A stretch of DNA of 64,000 nucleotides, from contig JADKEB010000018.1 of NCBI GenBank assembly GCA_016718205.1, positions 76,602 to 140,601 of the forward strand. The letters are read 5' to 3'. The translations under genes were made by a program, and so were the position numbers. Origin of the DNA: Saprospiraceae bacterium (lineage in GTDB: Bacteria; Bacteroidota; Bacteroidia; Chitinophagales; Saprospiraceae). Positions 47,469-56,173 of this stretch are shown in pieces. The first letter of the stretch is position 1. Each line of letters begins with the position of its first letter. The notes beneath the pieces were generated by a model that did not search any database, was not told the DNA's origin, and was given only the letters and a program-made list of their open reading frames with translations.

Positions 47469-48977
47469 TTATTGCTGGCTTAAACAATATTGCACTATCC
47501 AGTCTTGGATGATTTTTTCAGCGATTGTTATATCATCGTGCATTAATCTGTCCTCTTCGAGAAAAGGTACTTTACTTCTCAACTCTGTTATCACTGCTTC
47601 AAGTGGTTCGGATGATTTTAAAGGTCTTCTGTATTCAAATGCCTGTACGGCTACAAGTAGTTCAATCGCCATTATTGTTTTTACATTGTTGATGACTCTG
47701 AAGGCTTTTGTAGCTGCATTGGCGGCCATACTTACATGATCTTCCTGACCTTTGCTGGACACTATGGAGTCCACTGATGCCGGCGTGCAGTATTGTTTAT
47801 TTTGAGATACTATAGATGCGGCTGTATATTGAGCTATCATAAATCCTGAATCCAGGCCAGGATATTTTGTAAGAAATTCAGGAAGACCTCGCTCACCATT
47901 GATCAGCTGATAAATTCTTCTTTCAGAAATACTTCCAAATTCAGCGATGGCAATACATATATAATCCAAAACCAATGCCAGAGGTTGTGCATGGAAGTTG
48001 CCGCCACTGAGGATTTTGTCATCACCGTCAAAAATATTAGGATTGTCGGTCACTGCATTTATTTCGGTATTGATCACATCACAGGCATGCAATATAGCAT
48101 TTAAGCCCGCTCCATGTACTTGCGGTACACATCTGAACGAGTAAGGGTCCTGGACACTATATCTTTTTTTCTTTCTTATTCCACTCCGGATGAGGTAACT
48201 ATAAATTTCTTCTGCAGCTATTATTTGTCCTTGATGAGGCCTTATCTGATGTATCAACGGGTCAAATGGAGAGATGTCACATACAAAAGCATCCATAGAC
48301 AAGGCCGCAATCTTATTGGCAATATGAAAAATTGCTTTTGCTTCTGCTGCAATCAATCCGGCATATGCCAATGAAAACTGCGTTCCGTTCAGCAGTGCCA
48401 ATCCTTCTTTTGATTTTAGAGTGATTCCTGAGATGCCGCACTTATCCATAGCTAATCGGGAAGGCTGCATTTCCCCTTCGAAATACACCTTGCCCTGACC
48501 GATCAAAGGAAGTGAAAGATGTGCCAGAGGAGCCAGATCACCGGACGCCCCAAGTGATCCCAATTGAAATATGACAGGATAGATGCCGGCATTATACAAC
48601 TCTATCAACTTGTCTATGAGTTCGGGCCTGATACCTGAGTACCCAAATGATAGATTAATAATTTTGAGCAATAATATCATTTTGCAAATGTCTTGAGGTA
48701 CCAGCTCCCCTGCACCACACGCATGCGAAAGTACCAGATTTTCCTGCAATTTTTCCAGGTTAGCGTCAGATATTTTGACATTGCACAATGCTCCAAATCC
48801 TGTATTAATTCCATAAATGATTTGATTTGGATCTTCAAGTACAGTCTCAAGATATCTCCGGTTTTTTGATATCTTTTTTCTCACTTCATCAGATAAGACA
48901 AGCTTTATGTCTCCGGAAGCAAGCAGATATATATCCTCAATTTTGAGTTTCGTACCGTCGATAACAAATCGGGGCAT
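47469..48977 (-). CDS. hutH: Histidine ammonia-lyase
   Basis: 502 residues. The MIO-forming triad is in GSLGASGDLAPLAHLSL (near residue 143). YGINTGFGAL (near 54), NGTQFSLAYAGL and GNFHAQPLALVLDY are further family blocks. It deaminates histidine to urocanate. Other hut genes are absent from the window. The stop codon abuts that of the convergent WS/DGAT gene with no spacer. Phenylalanine/tyrosine ammonia-lyases share the fold, but the NTGFG and overall pattern favour HutH. Confidence 0.92.
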   Translation of the reverse strand: MPRFVIDGTKLKIEDIYLLASGDIKLVLSDEVRKKISKNRRYLETVLEDPNQIIYGINTGFGALCNVKISDANLEKLQENLVLSHACGAGELVPQDICKMILLLKIINLSFGYSGIRPELIDKLIELYNAGIYPVIFQLGSLGASGDLAPLAHLSLPLIGQGKVYFEGEMQPSRLAMDKCGISGITLKSKEGLALLNGTQFSLAYAGLIAAEAKAIFHIANKIAALSMDAFVCDISPFDPLIHQIRPHQGQIIAAEEIYSYLIRSGIRKKKRYSVQDPYSFRCVPQVHGAGLNAILHACDVINTEINAVTDNPNIFDGDDKILSGGNFHAQPLALVLDYICIAIAEFGSISERRIYQLINGERGLPEFLTKYPGLDSGFMIAQYTAASIVSQNKQYCTPASVDSIVSSKGQEDHVSMAANAATKAFRVINNVKTIMAIELLVAVQAFEYRRPLKSSEPLEAVITELRSKVPFLEEDRLMHDDITIAEKIIQDWIVQYCLSQQ

Positions 48978-49004
48978 ACATTATAGCATTTAATGATTTT
49001 GCTG

Positions 49005-49012
49005 CAAATATA
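49005..49012 (-). promoter_or_regulatory. -7 element of hutH
   Basis: Minus-strand TATATTTG matches TAnnTTTG exactly, 28 bases before the hutH ATG. No clear -33 element. Confidence 0.45.
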
Positions 49013-49050
49013 ATTCTTTTACAAGAAGTTCATGATGTTGTAAAAACTAT

Positions 49051-49225
49051 TGTGTGTATAAAACATTGCACAATTACTTAAACACCTCGCTACCCCTGCC
49101 TGACTACGTAGGCAGGCAGGCTCATTCCCTTAAAGAGCTTGTCAAGCTATGCTTGAGACGCCCCACCCAATAGCTTTTCCCTTCAGAGGACTGATCTCCC
49201 CTTTAGGGGCCGGGGGTATGTGGAG
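49051..49225. repeat. Dispersed repeat C2
   Basis: Shares TGTGTGTATAAAACATTGCAC, CTTGTCAAGCTATGCTTGAG, CTCCCCTTTAGGGG and a CCTGCCT/AGGCAGG hairpin with C1 (27693-27863). The hairpin position within the unit differs between copies. It lies between hutH and the IS1380 element. The remaining gap to 49375 is AT-rich, with no gene. Confidence 0.6.
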
Positions 49226-49375
49226 GGAAATGGCATAAACTAATTTCATTTCGTGGTTAGCATAATACCTAAAAATCTAAAATAAAATTTAAAAAAGATG
49301 CATCTATAAGTGTTAAAATGCTTATCTTTAGGCTTGTAAACATATTAAAATAATACATATAAAAACACTTAATAG

Positions 49376-50696
49376 ATGCAAGTCAAAAATACAAAACTTA
49401 TCCGATTTGAAAGTACAAAAACTCAAAGTTCTTTTCTGCAGAACGTCTTACTCAGTTTGGTGGCCTCAGCGTTTTTTCAAATTCATAGAAAAATGTAACA
49501 TTCCAGAACTATTTGATGACTTATTTCCTACAGTTAAACACAATGCAACAAAATTCAGTACGACTCAAATTATGTTGAGTTATCTAAGTTCTGCATTATG
49601 TGGTGTTAAACACCTTTCCAATATCGAAACCTTCACAAAAGATACACTGGTAAAGACCATATTGGGTTTAAAAAAGCATATTGATGAAGATACTTTAAGT
49701 AAACGAATTTGCGCTTTAGGACAAAAAGGTGCCATAACACTACATGAAAGCTTAATGAATTTTAATAAAGGTTATATAGAAAGTTTATCACTGGATCGTA
49801 TTACTTTAGACCTTGATAGTACTGAACAAACCGTGTATGGCAATCAAGATGGGGCCGCTAAAGGTTATAATCCACAGAAGAAAGGGGCCAATAGTTATCA
49901 TCCCATTCTTTGTTATATTTCTGAAGTAAAATACTTGATCAACAGCTGGTTTAGAACAGGTTCTGCTTATACTGGAAATGGTGTAGTAGAATTCATCAAA
50001 CAAACCCTGACTACTTTACCAACGGCAAGACAATCCGTATTTCTAAGAGCCGATAGTGGATTTTTCAACGGGGCCTTATTCGATTTATTGGAACAGCAAT
50101 CTCACACCTATTTAGTAAAAGTAAAATTAAAAAACCTAACCCAACTCCTCAAATCACAACTATGGACCATTTTGTCCTGCAATGAAAAAATGGCCATTAG
50201 CAGTTTTGACTACAAAGCTAAGTCTTGGGCCAAGAGCAGAACATTACATGCAATAAGGTTATTAATTGGTTATGTTGAAGTCGAATTTCGGTATTATAGA
50301 AAAGTACCTCAATATAGCTACTTTTGCTATTGTTCTAATTTGCCTTACGCAAGTGCTGAAATCCTCCATGGAATCTATGCTCAAAGAGCTGAAAGTGAAA
50401 ATTGGATAGAACAAACCAAGAATCACCTTCTGGCAGGTCAAACAAGAATGCAAAACTTTCATGGTAATGATATATTATGGCAATTATCCGTATTAGCATA
50501 CAATATCTCAATCAGGATGCGCTATGCGGCTTGCGAAAAATCATGGAGGGAAGAATACAAAACATTCCGTGACTGGTTCATAAAGATACCAGCAAAAATA
50601 GTAAGTAGTGCCCGAAATATCTATATCAAAATGGCTAAACATTATCACGCAGCTCAAAGGTGGACACGTTTAGAGCACCTTATACTTCAGATATAA
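49376..50696 (+). mobile_element. IS1380-family transposase with two N-terminal frame breaks
   Basis: The 429-residue frame from 49407 carries IS1380-type DDE motifs: LDLDSTEQTVYGNQDGAAKGYNP (catalytic Asp region, split here for length: LDLDSTEQT and GAAKGYNPQKKG), LRADSGFF (second Asp) and AESENWIEQTKNHL (Glu). The native start is ATG 49376 (MQVKNTKLIRFESTKTQ). The protein then continues in a second frame as FFSAERLTQFGGLSVF and in a third as FIEKCNIPELF, so two one-base indels lie near 49431 and 49475, both in homopolymers. Exact terminal repeats could not be placed. Confidence 0.85.
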
Positions 50697-50971
50697 GTTC
50701 TACATAGTACGACGAAACAATTTCTAGTATTTTTGATCCATTACAAATGTAAGGTCAGATATCTTATGCCCATAATCCATCAATTGTTTCTATTTAGGGA
50801 TACTTTTGTGCTTTTGCCAACCAATTACTTGCTGGCTTGACTCCACAAGTTGAACTACAACCAAAATTTTTAATGAGTGGTAAAAGTGTGTTTTAAGGCA
50901 TAATTTGGACATATCGGAAAATACGGAAGTGGCTGTTTTAAAACAAGTAAAATGTGCTATATTTTTGCCAT
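50697..50971. other. Gap after the IS element
   Basis: 275 bases with no supported gene. It probably includes the right end of the IS, which I could not delimit. A GTTTTAAAAC palindrome lies just before the nuclease gene. Confidence 0.3.
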
Positions 50972-51480
50972 ATGAAATGTAAAATGATAGCTTTTTTATT
51001 GGTTCTGATGATCTCTTTTGACGGATTGTCACAAGTATCTGCAAGAGTTATCCAAGTGAAGGATGGAGATACTTATGTGTTGAAAGTGAATGAAAGTTTG
51101 AAGATTGTCAGATTGCTTAACGTGGATGCTCCTGAACTAAATCAAAGCTGGGGATTGCAAGCTCAGTCAAAGGTTAGGGATCTGATGCTCGGAAAATATG
51201 TGACTTATGAGTATGTCAAAACAGACTTGTATGATAGGGAACTTGGGAGAATAAAGATTGGTAAAAGAAGTCTTGACTCTCTTTTAATCAGAAATGGTTG
51301 GGCTTGGCACTACATCAATTATGACAGGAGTAAAAGCTAGACCAACTGATGAAAAGAGCATCAGAAAGAAAACTTGGGTTGTGGGAGTGTGGAAAAGAGA
51401 ATGTGTGTCCACCTTGGCATTTCAGGGAGTACAATACAAAGTTTAGAATTAGATATTGCCGAGGATGCAATGCTTTATAA
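50972..51480 (+). CDS. Thermonuclease (SNase-like) with one frame break
   Basis: From ATG 50972 there is a signal peptide (MIAFLLVLMISFDGLSQ) and then the SNase fold: RVIQVKDGDTYVL, RLLNVDAPEL, YVKTDLYDRELGRIKI and GWAWHYINYDRSKS. A one-base shift near 51336 links this to LDQLMKRASERKLGLWE and CPPWHFREY in the next frame, ending at the TAA at 51478-51480, for a total of about 169 residues. The catalytic Arg/Glu region lies before the break. Probably secreted or periplasmic. The shift is in an AGTAAAAGC stretch. Confidence 0.75.
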
Positions 51481-51508
51481 TATTGTTTAACAAATAAATT
51501 GAATTAAA

Positions 51509-51550
51509 ATGGCTCGTCAATCGGGATTAATTAAGGAGTATAAAAATTGA
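51509..51550 (+). pseudogene. Thirteen-codon remnant of a 'MARQSG' protein
   Basis: ATG 51509 starts MARQSGLIKEYKN and stops. MARQSG(I/L)IK is the start of a recurrent small Bacteroidota protein family (usually continuing LKGTIG...). Only the first nine residues match, so this looks like a truncated copy next to the tandem cassettes. Very short, so it remains tentative. Confidence 0.3.
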
Positions 51551-51563
51551 ATAAAATGCCCTA

Positions 51564-51797
51564 CTAAAAGGGCAATGGTGCAAGCTCTCGCTCACCTGTG
51601 GGATAAACCCAGACAAAGCAATGACATGGTAACCTATAGACCCTGACTCCATGTAAAGTAGTATGGGCTAAGGTGGATCTGCGAATATGACGCTGGAAGG
51701 CATAACGAGATAAAGGTAAATGCTCTGTGATAGGGAGCTGAGATAAATGGCTACAACCTGACTGGGAGCCTGACGAAATACGTGGAATACTGACCAT
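51564..51797 (-). CDS. Small Cys-containing protein, tandem copy 1
   Basis: 77 residues, unrecognised family. Aligns with the protein at 52012-52245: SRYAFQRHIRR versus SRYAFQRYVRR, then RVYRLPCHCFVWVYPTGER versus RVYPLLCGCCIWVHKDGSR, both ending LPF/LPY. The two differ at many synonymous positions (Ser TCT/AGT, Arg CGT/AGA, Ala GCC/GCT), which indicates selection on protein sequence. No membrane segment. A C-x-C motif is shared. A covarying hairpin element lies 40 bases upstream (51837-51916). Confidence 0.6.
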   Translation of the reverse strand: MVSIPRISSGSQSGCSHLSQLPITEHLPLSRYAFQRHIRRSTLAHTTLHGVRVYRLPCHCFVWVYPTGERELAPLPF

Positions 51798-51836
51798 AAT
51801 GATAAATTTTAATATGCTAAAAAGTGCATGGGTTTT

Positions 51837-51916
51837 TTAAAGACCAAAAGGAAACGGAATAAGTGCCGTAGGCTGATCCCGATAGGGTCATTATGCCGTA
51901 GTCTTTTGGGATTTAA
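51837..51916. ncRNA. Candidate structured element, copy 1
   Basis: Outer stem TTAAA..CCAAAAG / CTTTTGG..TTTAA, middle stem CGGCATAA/TTATTCCG (one mismatch) and inner CCC-TATC-GGG hairpin. Shares the single-stranded blocks GGAAACGGAATAAGTGCC and CATTATGCCGTAGTC with copy 2 at 52287-52372, while both outer and inner stems change in a compensated way. The transcribed strand is not known; it is immediately upstream of the minus-strand small gene. Confidence 0.5.
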
Positions 51917-52011
51917 ATAAAAACCCTTGCTAACTTTGCATAGTAAAATTTATTATGGTCTTCCACGTATGCAGTAGATGCCTATTTTATGGCTGCATAT
52001 CAGCTCTCTCG

Positions 52012-52245
52012 CTAGTAAGGTAACGAGGTGACAAATCTACTGCCATCCTTATGTACCCAAATACAACAGCCACATAGAAGTGGATAAACCCTGATATCTG
52101 GTGATGGAGACCACAATAGAAATCTGCGACGTACATAACGCTGAAAAGCATATCTACTCACCTGCTTATAAATGCCTAATGCTGGTGAGCTGCAAGAAAT
52201 ACAAGAGCCATCTGGCCCTGCCTGAAATGTAGGAAAATCAATCAT
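52012..52245 (-). CDS. Small Cys-containing protein, tandem copy 2
   Basis: 77 residues (MIDFPTFQAGPDGSCISCSS start). It is a paralogue of 51564-51797 with the conserved blocks SRYAFQRYVRRRFL and RVYPLLCGCCIWVHKDG. The unit (gene plus upstream hairpin) is repeated in direct tandem with about 450-base periodicity. Lys/Arg- and aromatic-rich with several Cys, it could bind nucleic acid or metal, but no family is recognised. The same TATA-rich leader AGCATATxAAA precedes both start codons. Confidence 0.6.
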   Translation of the reverse strand: MIDFPTFQAGPDGSCISCSSPALGIYKQVSRYAFQRYVRRRFLLWSPSPDIRVYPLLCGCCIWVHKDGSRFVTSLPY

Positions 52246-52286
52246 GATCTATATATTTTATATGCTTATTCAGTGCAAGACTGATC

Positions 52287-52372
52287 AAAACTCTAAAAAG
52301 GAAACGGAATAAGTGCCATAGGCTGATTCCGCTATTAGCGGATCATTATGCCGTAGTCTTTTTAGGAGTTTT
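52287..52372. ncRNA. Candidate structured element, copy 2
   Basis: Outer stem AAAACTCTAAAAAG / CTTTTTAGGAGTTTT, middle stem CGGCATAA/TTATTCCG and inner CCGC/GCGG hairpin. Conserved loops as in copy 1 but with different, still complementary stems. Both copies are followed (plus direction) by a conserved CTTGCTAACT(T)TGCATA block; in copy 1 this contains an exact TAACTTTG plus-strand -7 element. Confidence 0.5.
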
Positions 52373-52490
52373 AATTAGATCAGGCTTGCTAACTTGCATA
52401 TAAAATTGGAGCATGATTGCAACAGTAGAAAAAAGTTGATATGAATTGTCTAAATGCCGTAAATTGCCTTTCATTTTAAAACTTGTAAAT

Positions 52491-53444
52491 ATGCCGCCAT
52501 TTCCTAAGCCAACATTTGAGTATGTTGTAGATGTAAAAAAAGAAGTAAAACATATTAAAAAATACAGAGATACTAAACCCGGAAGGGCAATACCAAAGTC
52601 AAGTACAACCAATATTTTAATTGCTACATGGAATATTGCCAATTTTGGAGTACAGAAAAGGGAAGCTGAACATTATAAAATTATCGCTGAAATGGTTACA
52701 TGGTTTGATGTAATTGCTATTCAGGAAGTGAATGATAATCTTGAAGGACTTATAGCACTTAGGAATGAATTACCAACTAAATATGGATGTATATATACTG
52801 ATGCAAGTGGTAATAATGAACGAATGGCGTATTTGTATAATAAACAAAAAATAAAGTTATTAGAAGAGTTTGGAGAAATTGCAGTGCCTGCAGAAGATAA
52901 TACTGATATTAAACTACCAGGAAATGGGAGTAGTTTTTCAGGATTTAGTAGAAATCCATTTATTGCTTCATTTAGGTGTGGGAATTTTGATTTTATGTTG
53001 GCAAATGCTCATAGTTACTTTGGAAAGGAAGACGAGACTTTGAGTATGGAGAGAAGAAGTTTGGAAGCTTATGCTATTGCTAGGTGGGCTGATCTAAAAA
53101 GGAAGAGTAAGTATTCGCAAACTACAAATATCATTGCATTAGGCGACTTTAATATGCCAAAAGTTGAGATTGGAGACCCAATATATGATGCTTTGCTTGC
53201 AAGGGGTTTTGAGATGCCAAAACATTCTACTGAGATCTACAGCAATATTAAAAATGATAAGCATTATGATCAGGTTGTTTTCCTTCCTGGACTAAAGTCA
53301 AAGATTACAAGTAATGGTAGCTTTGATTTCGATGGTGCTTTGTTTCCTGACTTATATGACAATAAAGGTGATATTCAACACAGAAATTATGTGCGATATT
53401 ATATTAGTGACCATAGGATAAAATGGATAGAGATTACTCCTTAA
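52491..53444 (+). CDS. Endonuclease/exonuclease/phosphatase (DNase I-like) family protein
   Basis: About 317 residues from ATG 52491 (MPPFPKPTFEYVV); a frame from 52446 adds an unlikely leader. EEP-fold motifs: ATWNIANFG (near residue 43), IAIQEVNDN (catalytic Glu, near 76), ANAHSYFGKEDE (His), ALGDFNMPK (Asp-x-Asn, near 220) and SDHRIKW (C-terminal Asp-His). No signal peptide. It hydrolyses phosphodiester bonds; DNA, RNA or a small molecule could be the substrate. Located in the accessory region next to the tandem cassettes. Confidence 0.85.
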   Translation: MPPFPKPTFEYVVDVKKEVKHIKKYRDTKPGRAIPKSSTTNILIATWNIANFGVQKREAEHYKIIAEMVTWFDVIAIQEVNDNLEGLIALRNELPTKYGCIYTDASGNNERMAYLYNKQKIKLLEEFGEIAVPAEDNTDIKLPGNGSSFSGFSRNPFIASFRCGNFDFMLANAHSYFGKEDETLSMERRSLEAYAIARWADLKRKSKYSQTTNIIALGDFNMPKVEIGDPIYDALLARGFEMPKHSTEIYSNIKNDKHYDQVVFLPGLKSKITSNGSFDFDGALFPDLYDNKGDIQHRNYVRYYISDHRIKWIEITP

Positions 53445-53568
53445 TTTTCAAATGGGGCAGCAAGTATCAAAAAAAATGAAATATACCATATTGTGCAGCG
53501 GGTTAGCAAGTGTACTGACGGAATGGAATGAAACGATCTGCGGTGGGGCATTGTGTATGATTGCAGCG

Positions 53569-53603
53569 TTTGCAAAGATTGCAAAGTTTGCAATCTTTGC
53601 AAA
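53569..53603. repeat. Perfect 17-bp inverted repeat
   Basis: TTTGCAAAGATTGCAAA and its exact reverse complement are separated by a single G. Each arm itself repeats GCAAA. It could form a cruciform or an extended protein-binding site; no T-run follows, so a terminator is less likely. Confidence 0.6.
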
Positions 53604-53865
53604 GATGGGTAAATCATACGCTTGCCTGCGATGGGTAGTGAAATTGAATGCAGGCAGTACTCTTGCTGCTCGGAGATAGGGAAGTATGTGAAGCATGACA
53701 GATCGTAACGGAAGCATGTAGTGGAGGATGGCAGGCATCTCTTACTGACCGATACTATAAATCATATTTTATTTTTTTCTGGCCATAAAAATGGGTGGTG
53801 GGGATTTGAGGACATTACGGGAATGCCTATGCCCTTGGCTATTTACGTAGTGAAAACATAATGGG

Positions 53866-54047
53866 TATTATAGGACAGCCCATTCGACAAATGCTTTGGG
53901 CTTATTGACTTTAATGGTAGCGATGGATGGCGATCGTAACATTTTTTATGATGAATGCTATACTATATGGTATATGTGCTATGTCGTCCATACATGAATT
54001 AAAGGCAGTAAGCCATACTTGAAATGCTTTTGGGCTGTCCTATAATA
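53866..54047. repeat. Palindromic MITE-like element
   Basis: Perfect 17-bp terminal inverted repeats (TATTATAGGACAGCCCA). The inner halves are also partly complementary (TTATTGACTTTAAT opposite TTACTGCCTTTAAT). 182 bp, non-coding. A transposase source is not in the window. Confidence 0.6.
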
Positions 54048-54073
54048 TAGGTCACATTATGTTAAATAGCTTA

Positions 54074-54266
54074 CCCCGAATTTTTTCTGGCATAAGCGAA
54101 GTGGTGGAGGTGGTTGGAACGAAGCGACTTTTTGCCATGAGCCATTTTACGACTGAAGAGCAGCTCTTTGCTACCACAAGTGGAACGTAGAGTAACGAGG
54201 ATAGCAATGTGCTGCTTTACCTAAATGCTTGGCTCATCGCAAAAAGTATGACAGAAAAATCGGGGG
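54074..54266. repeat. Imperfect long palindrome
   Basis: CCCCGAATTTTTTCTG at the left pairs imperfectly with CAGAAAAATCGGGG at the right. Inner blocks (CTTTTTGCCATGAGCCA / TGGCTCATCGCAAAAAG and GCAGCTCTTTGCTACC / GGATAGCAATGTGCTGC) also pair. About 193 bp and non-coding; probably another MITE-like element, diverged. Confidence 0.5.
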
Positions 54267-54477
54267 CAGGGGCATAGTGTGCTTGGTGGACAGAAAAGTT
54301 TGTGAGAAACGAAAGCCAATTAATTGATTTGTTTAGTTATACCTACCAAGAGGCCTTCTGGGCGACTAACTTAGCAAAGTTTATTATCGTTATCAAAACT
54401 ACTACAAGACTTTTTGGAGATATTATTGTGGGAAATCTTATTACTAAACCAACAGAACATTAGATAATAAATTATTA

Positions 54478-55185
54478 TTAAGATGTTAACTCAATTGCTT
54501 TTGAAATCATTTGCTTTTGAATATTGTAATCATTAAAATTTGACTCTACATTAATGTATCTAATATTATTTATACTGCAATAGATGGATAAAGAACCGTC
54601 ATCAAAAAATGCATTATAAGGCTTTTGTAAGACCACATTATAGTTTAATTCTTTTAAAGTTTCGAAATCTTGACGCATTGTAACATAATAAAAGTTACCA
54701 CTTGATATATTTTTATTTATATGAATATTTTCAGCGACATACGAATATACAGGGTTATGATAATAGGCAAGAATATTAAAATTTTTATTATAATTATTAT
54801 GCACTGAGATAATTGAATTTATTGAATTATCAAGTATAAAGCCAATAATGGTTTTCCTTATTTCTTTTAGAAGAGCTATAACATCATTTGCATTTTTATC
54901 AGAGATTAGCAGGTTTTCAATACCCTTGTCAGTCCATATTCTATTTGGATCAATTTCAATAGAGCCATTTTGTGTTTTAAAAACTATATTTCTTGAGCCT
55001 GAAGATTTTAAATATGTAAAAGGAATTTTTTCGCATAAACATATTTCGAGTGCAGATTCATAAGCAGTGTATTCATTTTCATGCAAACAGATTAGGCTGC
55101 AATTTTTGTAAAATTTATACCAAATATTAGTAATGAAAATGGCTTGACCGTAGAGACTAAAATATTTGACTCTTTTTTCTTCCAT
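54478..55185 (-). CDS. Unrecognised protein, weakly peptidase/amidase-like
   Basis: 235 residues, no signal peptide. Segments IEIDPNRIWTDKGIENLL (near residue 75), IISVHNNYNKNFNILAY (near 123, His-Asn-Asn), YVTMRQDFETLKELNYNVV and DGSLSIYCSINNIRYINVES recall a family of putative zinc-dependent hydrolases in which DPNR, HNN and NVE blocks are conserved. I recall the pattern but cannot name the family, so catalysis is a guess. Last gene of the AT-rich TPR operon; its start overlaps the upstream TPR gene by 29 bases. Confidence 0.5.
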   Translation of the reverse strand: MEEKRVKYFSLYGQAIFITNIWYKFYKNCSLICLHENEYTAYESALEICLCEKIPFTYLKSSGSRNIVFKTQNGSIEIDPNRIWTDKGIENLLISDKNANDVIALLKEIRKTIIGFILDNSINSIISVHNNYNKNFNILAYYHNPVYSYVAENIHINKNISSGNFYYVTMRQDFETLKELNYNVVLQKPYNAFFDDGSLSIYCSINNIRYINVESNFNDYNIQKQMISKAIELTS

Positions 55186-56161
55186 AAGTTATATTATTTA
55201 GAGCTTCAATACACTGCGAATACCCATAATTAATTTTATTCAAAAAGAAATAATCTCCAGCTATTAAATAATAGTTCTTGGCATTTTCAAAAAGACCAAA
55301 TTGCACATGGCTGTCAGCTAATCCTTTTATGGCGTAGTTCAATCCAGTTAAATAATTACTGTGTTTAAAGATTTCGTAACTATGACGGGCTGAATCATAA
55401 GCATCATAGTTTTTTTTCAATATCCTTGAAACATCTCCTAGTGTTTTGTAAGAGTAACCTTCACCTATAAAATACCCAACATTTTTAAAAAGTTCGATCG
55501 ATTCTAAAATATTTTCAATAGATGCTGAAGATTTATAAAGTAAGGCCAAAGACTCTCCGAACCCTTTCTTTGCGAAAGCTAGATTTTTGAAATCATTATT
55601 TCGTTCACATATTTTAAGACATGTGCTATAGTGGTAAAGACTTTTTTCAAAATCGCCTTGTATCCTGTAAATTTGTGCAATTCCGAGCATTGCCCAAATC
55701 TCTCCCTTATAGTTTCTTATATGCTTAAATTTTTTAATCAAATAAATATGAATTTTAAGGGCATAATTATTCATCCCCTTTATACGATATATTTCTGCTA
55801 GACCTGATAATGCATCATAACAGAATTGCTCTGATTTAATTTTTTTTGCTTCATAATAGCAAGAAATAAACAAATCAATTGCAAAATTGAACTCAGATTT
55901 TAACCTAAGATAGTTTGCATAAGTTAGTTTAAGACTAACTATTGAGGAACTTTCACTATTAATCTTTGAGTATGACATGCCAAATTTAAATTCTGCATCT
56001 ACTTTTTGCCAATTTTTAGTTCTTGAATAAAGATCGATAAGTTCTTTTGTGAGCATAATTATTTCATTTGGTCGACCACAAAATAAAATAGAATCCCTTA
56101 AGGATTGATATTGTTCAATTCTTTGGAAGTAGGATGTATTATTATCAAATTCAATTAACAC
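55157..56161 (-). CDS. Tetratricopeptide-repeat protein
   Basis: 334 residues made largely of TPR-like helix pairs (for example YDALSGLAEIYRIKGMNNYALKI, WAMLGIAQIYRIQGDFEKSLYHY, EGYSYKTLGDVSRILKKNYDAY; each is cited in parts of the 34-residue repeat). No signal peptide or catalytic domain. Probably a protein-interaction scaffold. Overlaps the next gene; 12 bases after another TPR gene. Very AT-rich compared with mnmE or hutH, a sign of transfer. Confidence 0.7.
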   Translation of the reverse strand: MLIEFDNNTSYFQRIEQYQSLRDSILFCGRPNEIIMLTKELIDLYSRTKNWQKVDAEFKFGMSYSKINSESSSIVSLKLTYANYLRLKSEFNFAIDLFISCYYEAKKIKSEQFCYDALSGLAEIYRIKGMNNYALKIHIYLIKKFKHIRNYKGEIWAMLGIAQIYRIQGDFEKSLYHYSTCLKICERNNDFKNLAFAKKGFGESLALLYKSSASIENILESIELFKNVGYFIGEGYSYKTLGDVSRILKKNYDAYDSARHSYEIFKHSNYLTGLNYAIKGLADSHVQFGLFENAKNYYLIAGDYFFLNKINYGYSQCIEALNNITYGRKKSQIF

Positions 56162-56173
56162 TATTCTAAATTT

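Larger units (their letters stand above)
53445..54477. other. 1-kb non-coding stretch filled with palindromes
   Basis: Open frames here are short and lack family features. Three palindromic structures occupy most of it and are listed separately (53569-53603, 53866-54047, 54074-54266). Confidence 0.55.

Noticed and set aside
49407..49480. TTG 49407 as the transposase start
   Set aside because: The 49376 ATG followed by two shifts gives the expected IS1380 N-terminal sequence; the residues from 49407 do not.
51564..52372. Diversity-generating retroelement or retron
   Set aside because: No reverse transcriptase gene lies nearby and the paired sequences differ at synonymous sites, not at adenines of a template repeat.
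53452..53679. A 75-codon plus-strand frame
   Set aside because: It runs through the perfect 17-bp palindrome, has no family features and no promoter; likely accidental.
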